From: an uncultured Bacteroidia bacterium
GTDB lineage: Bacteria > Bacteroidota > Bacteroidia > Bacteroidales > F082
Length of the DNA stretch: 64,000 bases
Reading direction: 5' to 3'
Assembly: GCA_902785755.1 (NCBI GenBank)
Contig: CACZZO010000003.1
Location: forward strand, 1-64,000
Positions within the stretch are counted from its first letter, which is position 1. Each line of letters begins with the position of its first letter. Position numbers and translations under genes: made by a program. Positions 8,946 through 18,010 of the stretch are shown in pieces. The notes beneath the pieces were generated by a model. It did not search any database and was not told the DNA's origin. It was given only the letters and a program-made list of their open reading frames with translations.

Positions 8946-11900
8946 TTAGTTCTGACGCGAGGAACAAACGGGCCGTACAGTGTTCCCAGAGTAGCGATTG
9001 CTGTTGCCCATGATGTAACTGCTCGAACCGAAGCTGAAGTACCACGCGTTGCTCGGGCCGACCGTGTCGAGCGAACTTGACCAATAGTAGCCGTGGCTGC
9101 CAGCAACGTAGAGATAGCTAACGATGCGGCAGCCAGCGGCGGGCAGGAAGAGACTGTTGCCGTTCGAGGCGGTGAAGAGGCGACCATTCACGCCGTTCTG
9201 GGTAGTCCATGTATGAGTCGTGTTTTGGTAAAGCTCCTGCCACTCCTCCTTGGTGGGCATACGCCAGTCGCTTCCCCAGTTGGCCGTGGCCGCATCGTCC
9301 TCGGGCAAGAGGGTGGTCAGGTTGTCGGTGAAGCCGTTGTAGCCGTAGTAGGAGTCGTTGCAGTACTTGGTCAGTGTATTATAGCTGCCGTTGCAGTACT
9401 GGTAGGTGTTCCAGTTGTAGGTATCCTTCGGTTGGGTCTCGCCCCAGGCAAAGTAGTCGCCGTAGTCCTCGGGGTTGTCGGCGCCTACGTTGCAGGTGGC
9501 CCACAAGGTGCCGCTCGGCAGGCCGAGGTCGACGTAGGTGTGGTCGCCGCCAGAAACTGCAAAGTTGGCCACCAAGGTTCTATCGGTTTCCACTGTGAAG
9601 GAATAGGTTACCTCGGTCGAAACCACCTCGCCGTTCTCCGTCCAATTGATGAAGGTGTAGCCCGCGTTGGCCGTGGCAATCAAGGTGCAGATGCTGCCTT
9701 CTGCATAGTTGCCAGTGCCTGTCACTGTGCCGCCTTCGAAAGGATTTGACACTGCATTGATAGAATAGGAAGAAATGGTGGAGTAAGTATGTACTAGTCG
9801 AACTGCTTGACCGTTGAACCTATTATCATATCCATTAGGAGGATCAAGATGGCTATTGCTAAAACTCACTGGATATGCTATCGAATTGCTTCGACATGAA
9901 GCTGTCCAATACATTCCCCAGTTAATCCTTTCCGAGGATACAATCATTCCTCTTCGTGCTCCTGCAGCAGGAAGGAATACAACGCCAGCAGGTTGCAAAA
10001 TTCCATCCCAATCAGTTAATTCTATGGAATTCGTGCTGTATGATGCTGTTGCATCATTGGTCGCCTCAAAATAATATATGGATTCTTCCCAATTATCAGG
10101 CATAATTACCAAACCTGCTATATCGTTCAGATATGTTTTCGCAAAACGAATGCCTGATGTTGTATTGCGTGTGTTTAGCAAATAGTCCCATTCGCTATTG
10201 GAAAGGCTTCGCCAGAGATTTTCTTGATTGCCTCCATTAGAAATGATATTGTATCCCCAGTCAGCTTGGCCTGTTTGTTCATAAAGATGGCTATTTGATG
10301 AACCATAAGCATAATAGTCACTGTATGATTCACTTATGCTCCAAGGCTGGTAGGAATTTGCACCATGGTTGTAGCCACTTGTTCCCCAACCAAACATATC
10401 AATCCAACCGTCATAGGTTGCGGAAATAAGAGAATTGTCTGATTTTACTCCATTTTCATAAACCGTTCCAAAAGTACTATTACCCACATAGTCCCATTGG
10501 TGTTCGGCAAAACGCCATGTGTTAGTGGAAGCCTGGTATTGCAAATTGCCTTGAGAGAAATGAACTTGGTCGCCATTGCTATTGATGGAAAACAAGCCAT
10601 TGATGGCACCTGTGGGAGCACCTCCGTTGCACATTTCAATGAAGTTGGTAAACGAACTCCAGCCTTCGGCATTTTGGTAGGCTTCTAAACTGCCGCAAGG
10701 AATATATGCGGGAATGCTTTTGTTAACGTCAACGAATATATCTCCTAACGATTCATCTAAAGCAGGAGGCGTTTCGGCAAGAATTGTAATCGATGCAAGG
10801 CTATGACATCCTAAAAAAGCATAAGAAACAATATTTGTCACACCACTTGGGATAGTAATTGATGTGAGATTTCCACATGATTGAAACAAACCATGAGGTA
10901 TAGTAGTGATTCCGCTGGGTAATGAAGCCGAAACCAAACTATAGCAATAAATAAACGCTTGAGCGCCTATAGCCGTTACAGTATTTGGAATCGAAACAGA
11001 AACAAGATTGGTGCAACTATGGAAAGCCCATTGGCCAATTTCGGTAAGGTTTTCTGGTAGTGAGACCGAAACAAGCCCACTACTATGGAACGTCATATTT
11101 TCAATTCGAGTAACAGAACTGGGAATTGCAATCATAGAAAGATGACTACATTTATAAAACGCCCCTCCTCCAATAATCGACACTGTATTGGGAATATCAA
11201 CCGACGTAAGCCCAGAACATTCAGAAAACGCCCATGCATCTATGGCAGTCACTGTATATGTCTCTCCATTGTGTATAACCGTTTCAGGGATGATAAGGTC
11301 ACCCGTAGCATTTGATCCATCCCAATGGCCTGTTACAGTGGCTGTATAATCTTCTTCGTTATAACTATAGGTTAATGGATATGTAGCGTTTTCGTAGAAA
11401 ATGGCCACATAGTTCTTGTCGTTCCGAACAACAAAAGAATACGTGTTCTCCCTGGAAACCACAACACCATCCATTTCCCAATTCTTGAATGTGTAACCTT
11501 CATTGGAAATTGCTGAGAGCGTACATGTCTGACCCAATTCATATACTCCACCACCATTGACTGAACCATATTCCTCTTGGTTTGGTGTGGCGTTGATATT
11601 GAAAGAAGGTGTCTGGACAAACCGCACAAGACGAACCGACTGACCAAAGTCTTTATAGAAAGCCAATCCTGATCCTATTGAGAAGTCTTCGTCAGAAAAT
11701 GACATGGTATGACCCCGATTATCAAAACACATATCAGTACATGACCAATATCGCCCTCCTGAACCGGAACCATATATTTCTCCGTAACGCATTCCTGCGG
11801 CAGGGAAAAACACCGCACCATAAGATTCCAATGATGCCCAATCATCGAGGCTGATGATGTTTGATGCATAACTGCTATTACCGGCATTGGGATTATTCAA

Positions 11901-12995
11901 TGTATAGTATGATTCTTGCCAATCGTCAGGAAGCAAGACTATTCCATTGATTTCATTTACCACAGCCTTCGCGTACCGAATACCTGAAGGAGTGTTGCGG
12001 GAGACAAACAAATACAACAACTCATCTAAAGACAATGTCCACCATTGATTCGGACAATTACCTCCATTTGAAATCGGATTGATTCCCCAATCCACAAATA
12101 CATCCCATTCCCTTCCTGTAACATTAGTCGGTTCATTACCCCTTCCCCAGCAGAATAAGTCAATCCAACCATCATAAGTTGAAGAGACCAATGTGTTATC
12201 GCTTTTTACACCATTTTCATATACCGTTCCCACCTCATTATTACCAACAAAATCCCACTGATTCTCAGCAAATCGCCAAGTGTTGGTGGAAGCTTGGTAT
12301 TGTAGGTTGCCTTGCGAGAAACAGACTTGGGTGTTTTCGCTCACCGAGAACAAGCCGTTGAGGATTCCTTGGGGAGCGGTAGTGAAACTCAGCTCCTCGC
12401 CATAGTTGATGCCTTTCACGGAAACAGCGTAGGCACGCACATAGTATTCGGTTTCCGCAGCAAGTTCAGCCATCTCAGCCGTGAAGGCTCCAGGGCCGCT
12501 TTCGTCCTCCGTGTAGGAATCGTTCGTCGTGGGCTGGGGATGCGTCGCCCAACATACGCCTTTCATCAGGATGGACGTACCGTCGTTCGAAACTGCCGAA
12601 CCTCCGCAAGCCGCTGTCGTCGAGGTGATGTTGGACAGCTCACCTGTGGTTACGATGAGGGTGCCCGTCGGCATGGGTGGCTTGTTGAAAACAAAACTAA
12701 CAACTTCCGTCCTATTGGAGTAATACATGTAACCATAGCCAGGCATAAAGTGCGTGACGCCGCCCCTCCAATAGCCATTGTAATAAGCGGAATTGGTGAA
12801 CTGTGACTTGATTTTGTCGCCATTCATTGGAACAAATTCGCCCAAAGCAGAGGCGACATCCATCACCTCCGCATTAGGATAACTGATCCAGTTCCAGCCA
12901 GGCCACAAAGAAATCGTAACTTCCTGTGCCTTGGCACTCAGGCTTGCCGCCATCATCGCAAGCAAGCACATCATAATTGTCGATAGTCTTTTCAT
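8946..12995 (-). CDS. Large secreted surface protein with BspA-type leucine-rich repeats and FISUMP-like domains
   Basis: 1349 residues with a signal peptide (about 1-23, ...SLSAKAQ). In order: a WPGWNWISYPN module (25-105), an Fn3-like segment (110-210), a first FISUMP-like domain (about 212-460), a bacterial-repeat/InlB_B-type module (about 465-535), BspA-like LRRs (about 540-775, e.g. LTSVDIPNTVSIIGGGAF), a second FISUMP-like domain (790-1065), another bacterial-repeat module and a classical FISUMP domain (about 1155-1349, YVDLGLPSGTLWATCN...DWRMPTKEEW). The two internal FISUMP-like domains share a near-identical block (FSQGNLQYQASTNTWRFAE). It is probably an adhesin or binding protein at the cell surface. 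No type IX sorting domain is evident at the C-terminus. Confidence 0.85.
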   Translation of the reverse strand: MKRLSTIMMCLLAMMAASLSAKAQEVTISLWPGWNWISYPNAEVMDVASALGEFVPMNGDKIKSQFTNSAYYNGYWRGGVTHFMPGYGYMYYSNRTEVVSFVFNKPPMPTGTLIVTTGELSNITSTTAACGGSAVSNDGTSILMKGVCWATHPQPTTNDSYTEDESGPGAFTAEMAELAAETEYYVRAYAVSVKGINYGEELSFTTAPQGILNGLFSVSENTQVCFSQGNLQYQASTNTWRFAENQWDFVGNNEVGTVYENGVKSDNTLVSSTYDGWIDLFCWGRGNEPTNVTGREWDVFVDWGINPISNGGNCPNQWWTLSLDELLYLFVSRNTPSGIRYAKAVVNEINGIVLLPDDWQESYYTLNNPNAGNSSYASNIISLDDWASLESYGAVFFPAAGMRYGEIYGSGSGGRYWSCTDMCFDNRGHTMSFSDEDFSIGSGLAFYKDFGQSVRLVRFVQTPSFNINATPNQEEYGSVNGGGVYELGQTCTLSAISNEGYTFKNWEMDGVVVSRENTYSFVVRNDKNYVAIFYENATYPLTYSYNEEDYTATVTGHWDGSNATGDLIIPETVIHNGETYTVTAIDAWAFSECSGLTSVDIPNTVSIIGGGAFYKCSHLSMIAIPSSVTRIENMTFHSSGLVSVSLPENLTEIGQWAFHSCTNLVSVSIPNTVTAIGAQAFIYCYSLVSASLPSGITTIPHGLFQSCGNLTSITIPSGVTNIVSYAFLGCHSLASITILAETPPALDESLGDIFVDVNKSIPAYIPCGSLEAYQNAEGWSSFTNFIEMCNGGAPTGAINGLFSINSNGDQVHFSQGNLQYQASTNTWRFAEHQWDYVGNSTFGTVYENGVKSDNSLISATYDGWIDMFGWGTSGYNHGANSYQPWSISESYSDYYAYGSSNSHLYEQTGQADWGYNIISNGGNQENLWRSLSNSEWDYLLNTRNTTSGIRFAKTYLNDIAGLVIMPDNWEESIYYFEATNDATASYSTNSIELTDWDGILQPAGVVFLPAAGARRGMIVSSERINWGMYWTASCRSNSIAYPVSFSNSHLDPPNGYDNRFNGQAVRLVHTYSTISSYSINAVSNPFEGGTVTGTGNYAEGSICTLIATANAGYTFINWTENGEVVSTEVTYSFTVETDRTLVANFAVSGGDHTYVDLGLPSGTLWATCNVGADNPEDYGDYFAWGETQPKDTYNWNTYQYCNGSYNTLTKYCNDSYYGYNGFTDNLTTLLPEDDAATANWGSDWRMPTKEEWQELYQNTTHTWTTQNGVNGRLFTASNGNSLFLPAAGCRIVSYLYVAGSHGYYWSSSLDTVGPSNAWYFSFGSSSYIMGNSNRYSGNTVRPVCSSRQN

Positions 12996-13395
12996 CGTTT
13001 ATCTGTTTTTAATTGTTATTCTTACTATTACCATTACAACACAAAAAGCGCGGGAGTCTAAACTATTGCTCATCCCGTGTGCCGAGGCTCTCGCATTGCC
13101 CTCCCATCAAGGATGAGCAACGCCGAAGCCCACGCTGTTAGAATATACGGTTTAAGGTATAATCTGACATAATGGGCGTTGGCCATTGCTTCATCAAACG
13201 ATGGGATTGAATTTGCGAGATTCGGCACACCGCAGATAAAGCGTTAGAACAACGCCTTTCTTCAATATGTTTGTCGCCTCGCCTTACGGTTTAACGACAG
13301 TGCAAAAATAGCAATAATTTGTGTGTGAAACGAATTTCTCACAAAATATTTCCGATATAGCGTTTCAAAAATCGCGGAAAGGTGATATGAGAAGG
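12996..13395 (-). promoter_or_regulatory. Long leader of the surface-protein gene with candidate structured RNA
   Basis: 400 bases without a gene. A minus-strand -7-like box TATTTTTG lies at 13303-13310, which would give a leader of about 300 nt. Within it, TTGCTCATCC (13066-13075) pairs exactly with GGATGAGCAA (13111-13120), and GAGG/CCTC segments inside that loop can pair again. I see no match to a riboswitch class I know. It may be a cis-regulatory RNA or simply a folded leader. 13311-13395 shows nothing clear. Confidence 0.45.
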
Positions 13396-14535
13396 TTAGA
13401 CAATCTCGCCATTCCATAATGCCTTGAAAAAGTCTATCACATAATACAAATCGACTTCTCCGCTGCGGCGGCTGACGCGGTCACGAGACACAAGAATCTG
13501 CTTCACATTGGGATGTTCCTTGGCAAATTCGACAAGACCTTTCTTGTGGTGAGTTTGCACCATGTCTGTCGATTTGATTTCGATTGCCACACGAGCATCA
13601 CCTATGACAGCATCCACCTCAATGTCGTCGTAAGTGTGCCAATACGTCAACTTTTCTTCGCTGTTTTTATAGCCAAGATAAGCCACAATCTCTTGCATCA
13701 CAAGATGCTCGAAGGCATGTCCGTATTCGGGTGTCTTAGTGGCAAGATGGTGACGCCCAGTCAGATAGTTGGCAATGCCCACGTCGAAAAAATAGAATCG
13801 AGAAGCCTTTGTGAGCTTTCGTTTGATGACTTTCCTGTAAGCCGGCACCTCAAAACCCAACAACGTGTCGCAAAGTATCCTGTAATAAGCCTTGACCGTA
13901 TTAGCAGAAACACCGCAATCGGTGGCCACATTTTCATAGTTGAGCATTTCACCGTCCGAGATGGCGGCCACTTCCAAAAAACGGATAAAGTCGTCCACCT
14001 TTTGCACGGCAGCTTCCTCTATGATTTCTTCCTTGAGATAGAGTTCAATGTAGGATTTAAGTCGGTTGCGGGCATTTGCAACCATATAATGCCGGGGAAT
14101 CATGCCGTTCTGTATGGCACGTTCAAGGTCAAAATCCGGAATCTCTGCGCTGACTAAAGGGAACAGTGTTTCAGGTATGGCTCGACCTCCGAGATTGTTG
14201 GCTCCACTCTTTTTCAACTTGCGTGCGCTGGAGCCGCTGAGGATAAAGAAAAGCCCCTTGTTTACCATCAACCAGTGGACTTCGTCCAACAAGTCGGGTA
14301 CTTTCTGGATTTCGTCCACAATGACCAGCGTTTCTGGCGGAAAACGGAGCAAACTCTCCCGAAATGTTTCGGGATGCTGTTGGAAACGATTTCTCAATTC
14401 AGAGTTCAAAAGGTCGATGTAAACAGCCTTGGGGAAGCGTTCTTTCAAAAGTGTGGACTTGCCCACCTGACGGCCACCAAACAAGAACATGGCTTCGTCC
14501 AAGCGGTTCTCTATGTCAAATAATCTATGGTACAT
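13396..14535 (-). CDS. AAA ATPase with DUF4143 C-terminus (ATPase A)
   Basis: 379 residues from the ATG at 14535 (MYHRLFDIENRL). An upstream TTG start was rejected because it lies in the promoter. Walker A is GGRQVGKST (20-28), Walker B is TLVIVDEIQKVP, and the sensor-like segment is FILSGSSARKLK. The C-terminal DUF4143 part carries a PD-(D/E)xK-like EVDAVIG...VAIEIKS. Family function is not established; relatives are widespread, scattered ATPases in Bacteroidetes and archaea. It has its own promoter (14629-14658) and two hairpins in the leader, and is unrelated to its neighbours. Four other AAA ATPases with similar context lie in this window. Confidence 0.85.
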   Translation of the reverse strand: MYHRLFDIENRLDEAMFLFGGRQVGKSTLLKERFPKAVYIDLLNSELRNRFQQHPETFRESLLRFPPETLVIVDEIQKVPDLLDEVHWLMVNKGLFFILSGSSARKLKKSGANNLGGRAIPETLFPLVSAEIPDFDLERAIQNGMIPRHYMVANARNRLKSYIELYLKEEIIEEAAVQKVDDFIRFLEVAAISDGEMLNYENVATDCGVSANTVKAYYRILCDTLLGFEVPAYRKVIKRKLTKASRFYFFDVGIANYLTGRHHLATKTPEYGHAFEHLVMQEIVAYLGYKNSEEKLTYWHTYDDIEVDAVIGDARVAIEIKSTDMVQTHHKKGLVEFAKEHPNVKQILVSRDRVSRRSGEVDLYYVIDFFKALWNGEIV

Positions 14536-14561
14536 AACGAAGTAAAATTTCCTCAAAGTGA

Positions 14562-14620
14562 TTGCGGATATTCCCATAAAATCCGCAACGTAACTGCGGA
14601 TATTCTCAAAAAATTCGCAG
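14562..14620. repeat. Two tandem palindromes in the leader of ATPase A
   Basis: TTGCGGAT-N11-ATCCGCAA (14562-14588) and CTGCGGAT-N11-ATTCGCAG (14594-14620), start-to-start 32 bp. Both lie between the promoter and the start codon. They are similar in sequence to each other and in layout to the triple palindrome before ATPase E (42120-42201). Confidence 0.8.
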
Positions 14621-14628
14621 CGATGCTG

Positions 14629-14658
14629 CAAAAATAGTAAAGTTTATTTGAACACCAA
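14629..14658 (-). promoter_or_regulatory. Promoter of ATPase A
   Basis: On the minus strand, TTG (14656-14658), 19 bp, then TATTTTTG (14629-14636). This is an exact Bacteroidetes -33/-7 arrangement. It is divergent from, and partly interleaved with, the rpe promoter region. Confidence 0.78.
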
Positions 14659-14684
14659 CCTCTGGCAGAAAAATTTCTGAAATT

Positions 14685-14717
14685 TTTGCGCCATTCCACA
14701 AAGAATAAATATCTTTG
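14685..14717 (+). promoter_or_regulatory. Promoter of rpe
   Basis: TTTG (14685-14688), 21 bp, then TATCTTTG (14710-14717). The -7 box is perfect and the spacing slightly long. A palindromic repeat (14736-14774) follows inside the leader. Confidence 0.68.
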
Positions 14718-14735
14718 CACCCAACAACGGCTGCC

Positions 14736-14774
14736 CAATCCCCCTGCCCCTTTTGGCAAGGGGAATTGTGACAG
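14736..14774. repeat. Palindromic repeat, copy 1 (CCCCTGCCCCTTTTGGCAAGGGG type)
   Basis: CCCCTGCCCCTT.../...GCAAGGGG forms a hairpin flanked by CAATC on the left and AATTGTGACAG on the right. The same 40-base element (a few changes) occurs at 63953-63992, inside the TolC reading frame. Confidence 0.75.
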
Positions 14775-14799
14775 CTCTACAATTGACAACTGAACAACT

Positions 14800-15450
14800 A
14801 TGAACCTAATAGCCCCTTCCCTATTGTCAGCCGACTTCCTTGATCTGGAACGCGACATCGAGATGGTCAACCGCAGTGAGGCCGACTGGTTCCACTGTGA
14901 CGTGATGGACGGCCGCTTTGTGCCCAACATTTCCTTCGGAATCCCTGTCGTTCAGGCGATTAAGAAGAAAGCGCAAAAGCCTCTTGATGTCCACCTGATG
15001 ATTGTTGAGCCTGAAAAGTATTTCGAAGCTTTCGCCAAGGCAGGTGCAGATATCATCACCTTCCATTACGAGGCCTGCAACCACATCCACCGTGCCGTAC
15101 AGCAAATCAAGGCATTGGGCATTCATGCCGGTTTGGTGCTCAACCCGCATACACCTGTTTCGGTTTTGGAAGATATCATCGGCGACTTGGACTTGGTGCT
15201 TCTTATGTCGGTCAATCCTGGCTTCGGCGGACAACAATTCATCGAGCGGACATACGAAAAAATCCGCAAGTTGCGTTGGATGATTGAAGAACAACACGCC
15301 TCCGCACTCATCGAAGTGGACGGCGGCGTGAACACGCAGAACGCCAAGAGTTTGTTTGAAGCTGGCGCGAATGTGTTGGTGGCGGGCAATGCGGTGTTCA
15401 AGTCGGAGAATCCGATGGAGACGATTAGGGAACTGAAAAATGGTATTTGA
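14800..15450 (+). CDS. rpe: Ribulose-phosphate 3-epimerase
   Basis: 216 residues, normal length. It interconverts ribulose 5-phosphate and xylulose 5-phosphate in the pentose phosphate pathway. The TIM-barrel signature motifs are present: N-terminal APSLLSADF, catalytic/metal-binding HCDVMDGRFVPN, VHLMI, ITFHYEA, MSVNPGFGGQQF and the C-terminal IEVDGGVN plus VAGNAVF phosphate-binding loop. Its start lies after a repeat-containing leader. It is followed 77 bp later by pepD and may be cotranscribed with it. Confidence 0.96.
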   Translation: MNLIAPSLLSADFLDLERDIEMVNRSEADWFHCDVMDGRFVPNISFGIPVVQAIKKKAQKPLDVHLMIVEPEKYFEAFAKAGADIITFHYEACNHIHRAVQQIKALGIHAGLVLNPHTPVSVLEDIIGDLDLVLLMSVNPGFGGQQFIERTYEKIRKLRWMIEEQHASALIEVDGGVNTQNAKSLFEAGANVLVAGNAVFKSENPMETIRELKNGI

Positions 15451-15527
15451 AAATACGGTATTTTAGAATACTATTACAAAATTTGAATCTTAAATCTTTA
15501 AATATCAAATCTTTAAATCAACAAATT

Positions 15528-16997
15528 ATGAGCAACGAAATCCTGAAACTAAAGCCGGAAGGCATTTGGAATGAGTTCAATGGTATCCTCGGCGTGCCGC
15601 GTCCGTCAAAGAAGGAAGCACAAATGGTGGCTTACCTCGAAAAATGGGCGAAAGACCATAAAGTGGAGTACATCAAGGAAGAGTGCGGCAATATCATTAT
15701 GAGCGTGCCGGCCACCAAGGGCATGGAAGACCGCCAGACCGTCATCCTGCAAGCCCATATGGACATGGTGTGCGAGAAAAACAACGACAAGAAGCACGAC
15801 TTCGAGAAAGACCCCATCGAGCCTGTCATCAAAGGGGAGTGGCTACATGCCAACGGCACGACACTCGGTGCTGACGACGGCATCGGCGTGGCTGCTGCCT
15901 TGGCCATCATCGCCGACCCGAAAGTGGAACACGGCCCGCTTGAGTGCATCTTCACCGTTGACGAAGAAACCGGCCTCACCGGTGCCATGAAACTCGACCC
16001 GAAGGACTTCACAGGTCGCATCCTCCTCAACTTAGACAGCGAGGACGAAGGCGAAATCTTCATCGGCTGCGCCGGCGGAATGGACACGATTATTAAGGTG
16101 TGGTACGAACTGGAGCCTGCTCCAGAAGAGGCCACGGCTTACCGCATCACCGTGAGCGGCCTGAAAGGCGGCCACAGCGGCGACGACATCAACAAGAACT
16201 TGGCCAACGCCAACAAACTGCTGACCCGCATCCTTTGGCAGGCCACCACTTGGTTCGACCTGCAACTCTATGATTTCCAAGGCGGCAACCTCCGCAACGC
16301 CATCGCCCGCGAAGCCACGGCTGTGGCCTTCATCCCGAACGATTGCGTGAAGGATTTTGAGCATTATGTGAAGGACATGGAGAAGCATTTCAAGCAAGAG
16401 TATCAAGTGACCGAACCTTCGCTGAAAGTCACTGCGGAAGTGGCTGAGGTTCAACCTGATGTGGTCATTGACGAGATGTCGCAATTCAACCTGCTGAACG
16501 GCCTCTATGCCTGCCCGCACGGTGTTATTGCCATGTCGCAAACCATCCCGAACTTCGTGGAGACCTCAACCAACCTCGCCTCCTGCAAGAAGAAGGAAGG
16601 CTATTTCTTCATCCAAACATCGCAGCGTAGCTCCATCGAGTCGTCGAAACAGGACATCGCCAATATGGTGGAAGCCGTGTGGAGCCTCGCCGACGCCGAC
16701 GTGGAGCACACCGACGGCTATCCAGGCTGGGCACCCAACCCCAACAGTGCCATCTTGGACGTTGCCGTGAAGTGCTACAAGGAACGCTTCAACAAAGACC
16801 CGAAAGTCAGGGCCATCCACGCCGGTCTTGAATGTGGTCTCATCGGCGACAAGATTCCGGGCATGGATATGATCAGCTTCGGTCCCACCCTGCGCGGCGT
16901 TCACTCGCCCGACGAGCGTTGCGAAATCGCGACCGTCCAGATGTTCTGGGACTTTATGTGCGACATTTTGAAGAATGTGCCGAAGGTTGAAAAGTAA
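15528..16997 (+). CDS. pepD: Aminoacyl-histidine dipeptidase (cytosol non-specific dipeptidase, M20 family)
   Basis: 489 residues from the ATG at 15528 (MSNEILKLKPEGIWNEF). An earlier in-frame start at 15447 was rejected as it overlaps the AT-rich spacer. Metal and catalytic motifs: LQAHMDMVCEKN, TTLGADDGIGVAAALAI, TVDEETGLTGA, LLNLDSEDEGEIFIGCAGG, and late GLECGLIG and HSPDER. It is expected to hydrolyse Xaa-His and other dipeptides in the cytosol. Length matches E. coli PepD (485). A good terminator follows. Confidence 0.94.
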   Translation: MSNEILKLKPEGIWNEFNGILGVPRPSKKEAQMVAYLEKWAKDHKVEYIKEECGNIIMSVPATKGMEDRQTVILQAHMDMVCEKNNDKKHDFEKDPIEPVIKGEWLHANGTTLGADDGIGVAAALAIIADPKVEHGPLECIFTVDEETGLTGAMKLDPKDFTGRILLNLDSEDEGEIFIGCAGGMDTIIKVWYELEPAPEEATAYRITVSGLKGGHSGDDINKNLANANKLLTRILWQATTWFDLQLYDFQGGNLRNAIAREATAVAFIPNDCVKDFEHYVKDMEKHFKQEYQVTEPSLKVTAEVAEVQPDVVIDEMSQFNLLNGLYACPHGVIAMSQTIPNFVETSTNLASCKKKEGYFFIQTSQRSSIESSKQDIANMVEAVWSLADADVEHTDGYPGWAPNPNSAILDVAVKCYKERFNKDPKVRAIHAGLECGLIGDKIPGMDMISFGPTLRGVHSPDERCEIATVQMFWDFMCDILKNVPKVEK

Positions 16998-17027
16998 CGG
17001 CGAATTAGACGAATTTAGCGAATTTCA

Positions 17028-17057
17028 GGAAAGCCCTCTGGGGAGGGCTTTCCTTTT
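17028..17057. terminator. Terminator after pepD, possibly bidirectional
   Basis: An 11 bp perfect stem, GGAAAGCCCTC (17028-17038) with GAGGGCTTTCC (17043-17053), has a 4 nt loop and is followed by TTTT. It lies between pepD (plus) and the convergent SGNH-like gene (minus), so it could serve both. Confidence 0.85.
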
Positions 17058-17062
17058 GAAAC

Positions 17063-18010
17063 TTACTTCTTTATTATTCCCAGCGAATCTATGCTCTGCG
17101 CAAGTTTATAGGAAAATGCATCAGCACCTTTCCGATTCACATGGTGACCATTCATAAAAAAACTCGAATCCAAACTAAATTCCATCTCAGAGAAATCCAG
17201 CAACGGAACAGCATATTTTCTGGACAAATCGCGATACACAGCCATAGTTGCCTCCTGTTCCAGATTATCTTTCAACCTCTTATAAAGTGGTGCATAAACT
17301 AAAACCACTGGAATTCCCTCATCTTTTGTTTCCTGCAAAAAATGCTCCAGCAATTCCACCGCCTTTGGCTCACATTCACCTTTTATTTTGTTTTTTCTCA
17401 ACACATAGTCAAGATTCCGTCCGTCCCATTTCATATTCTCATTCGCGAAACCTTTATAATAATTGCCTTTTCGATCATGGCGGATATGCAAAACTTCGCC
17501 AATTCCAATGGCCATCAACTTGTAATCACCACGATAACGATACATGGGAATGTGTTTTTCAGCCCAAGTAAAACCATACAAATCAAGGTAAGGTTTCACC
17601 AAAGTATCCTTCATATATGGATAATATTGTTCTTTCTCAAACCCTCGCGACACCATCCGAAGTTCGCGAAAATCGGCATTGACAATCAACAGTTTAGGAT
17701 TCCTGTTATTACGATGATACAACTGCCATCGCAAATAACTCACCCCGAAAGGCTGGGCGGAAACCCCAAAATTGCGGGAATTGACTCCAAGCACGGTATC
17801 CAAAAAATAGGGGTTGTATGAACATACAGCCCGTGAATTGCCCAAAACAACCACATCCGCATCCATTTTCTGGTTCATCAGTACATTCATTGAATAATAA
17901 TGGCTTCTTTCCGTCAACTTCAATCCTTTGCTGATGATACAATCTGCGGCAAAAGCGAGTAACATGATTATTGCAGCAAAACCTATTATATTATTAACAA
18001 ATCTTTTCAT
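17063..18010 (-). CDS. SGNH-like (DltD-type) membrane-anchored protein partnered with MBOAT acyltransferase
   Basis: 315 residues from the ATG at 18010. There is one N-terminal membrane segment (about 8-24). The SGNH-type block I is VVLGNSRAVCSY, where a Ser follows Gly-Asn, and a late MNGHHVNRKGADAFS resembles the DxxH-type block V, although the Asp position reads Asn. The start codon overlaps the MBOAT stop (TGATG), so the two are translationally coupled. By analogy with DltB/DltD and AlgI/AlgJ pairs it probably helps acylate a surface polymer. The substrate is unknown and no polymer-synthesis genes are nearby. Confidence 0.7.
   Translation of the reverse strand: MKRFVNNIIGFAAIIMLLAFAADCIISKGLKLTERSHYYSMNVLMNQKMDADVVVLGNSRAVCSYNPYFLDTVLGVNSRNFGVSAQPFGVSYLRWQLYHRNNRNPKLLIVNADFRELRMVSRGFEKEQYYPYMKDTLVKPYLDLYGFTWAEKHIPMYRYRGDYKLMAIGIGEVLHIRHDRKGNYYKGFANENMKWDGRNLDYVLRKNKIKGECEPKAVELLEHFLQETKDEGIPVVLVYAPLYKRLKDNLEQEATMAVYRDLSRKYAVPLLDFSEMEFSLDSSFFMNGHHVNRKGADAFSYKLAQSIDSLGIIKK

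Noticed and set aside
14553..14930. 125-residue minus-strand frame overlapping the rpe start
   Set aside because: It runs through the promoters, a palindromic repeat and the rpe coding region; composition is not protein-like and rpe is certain.
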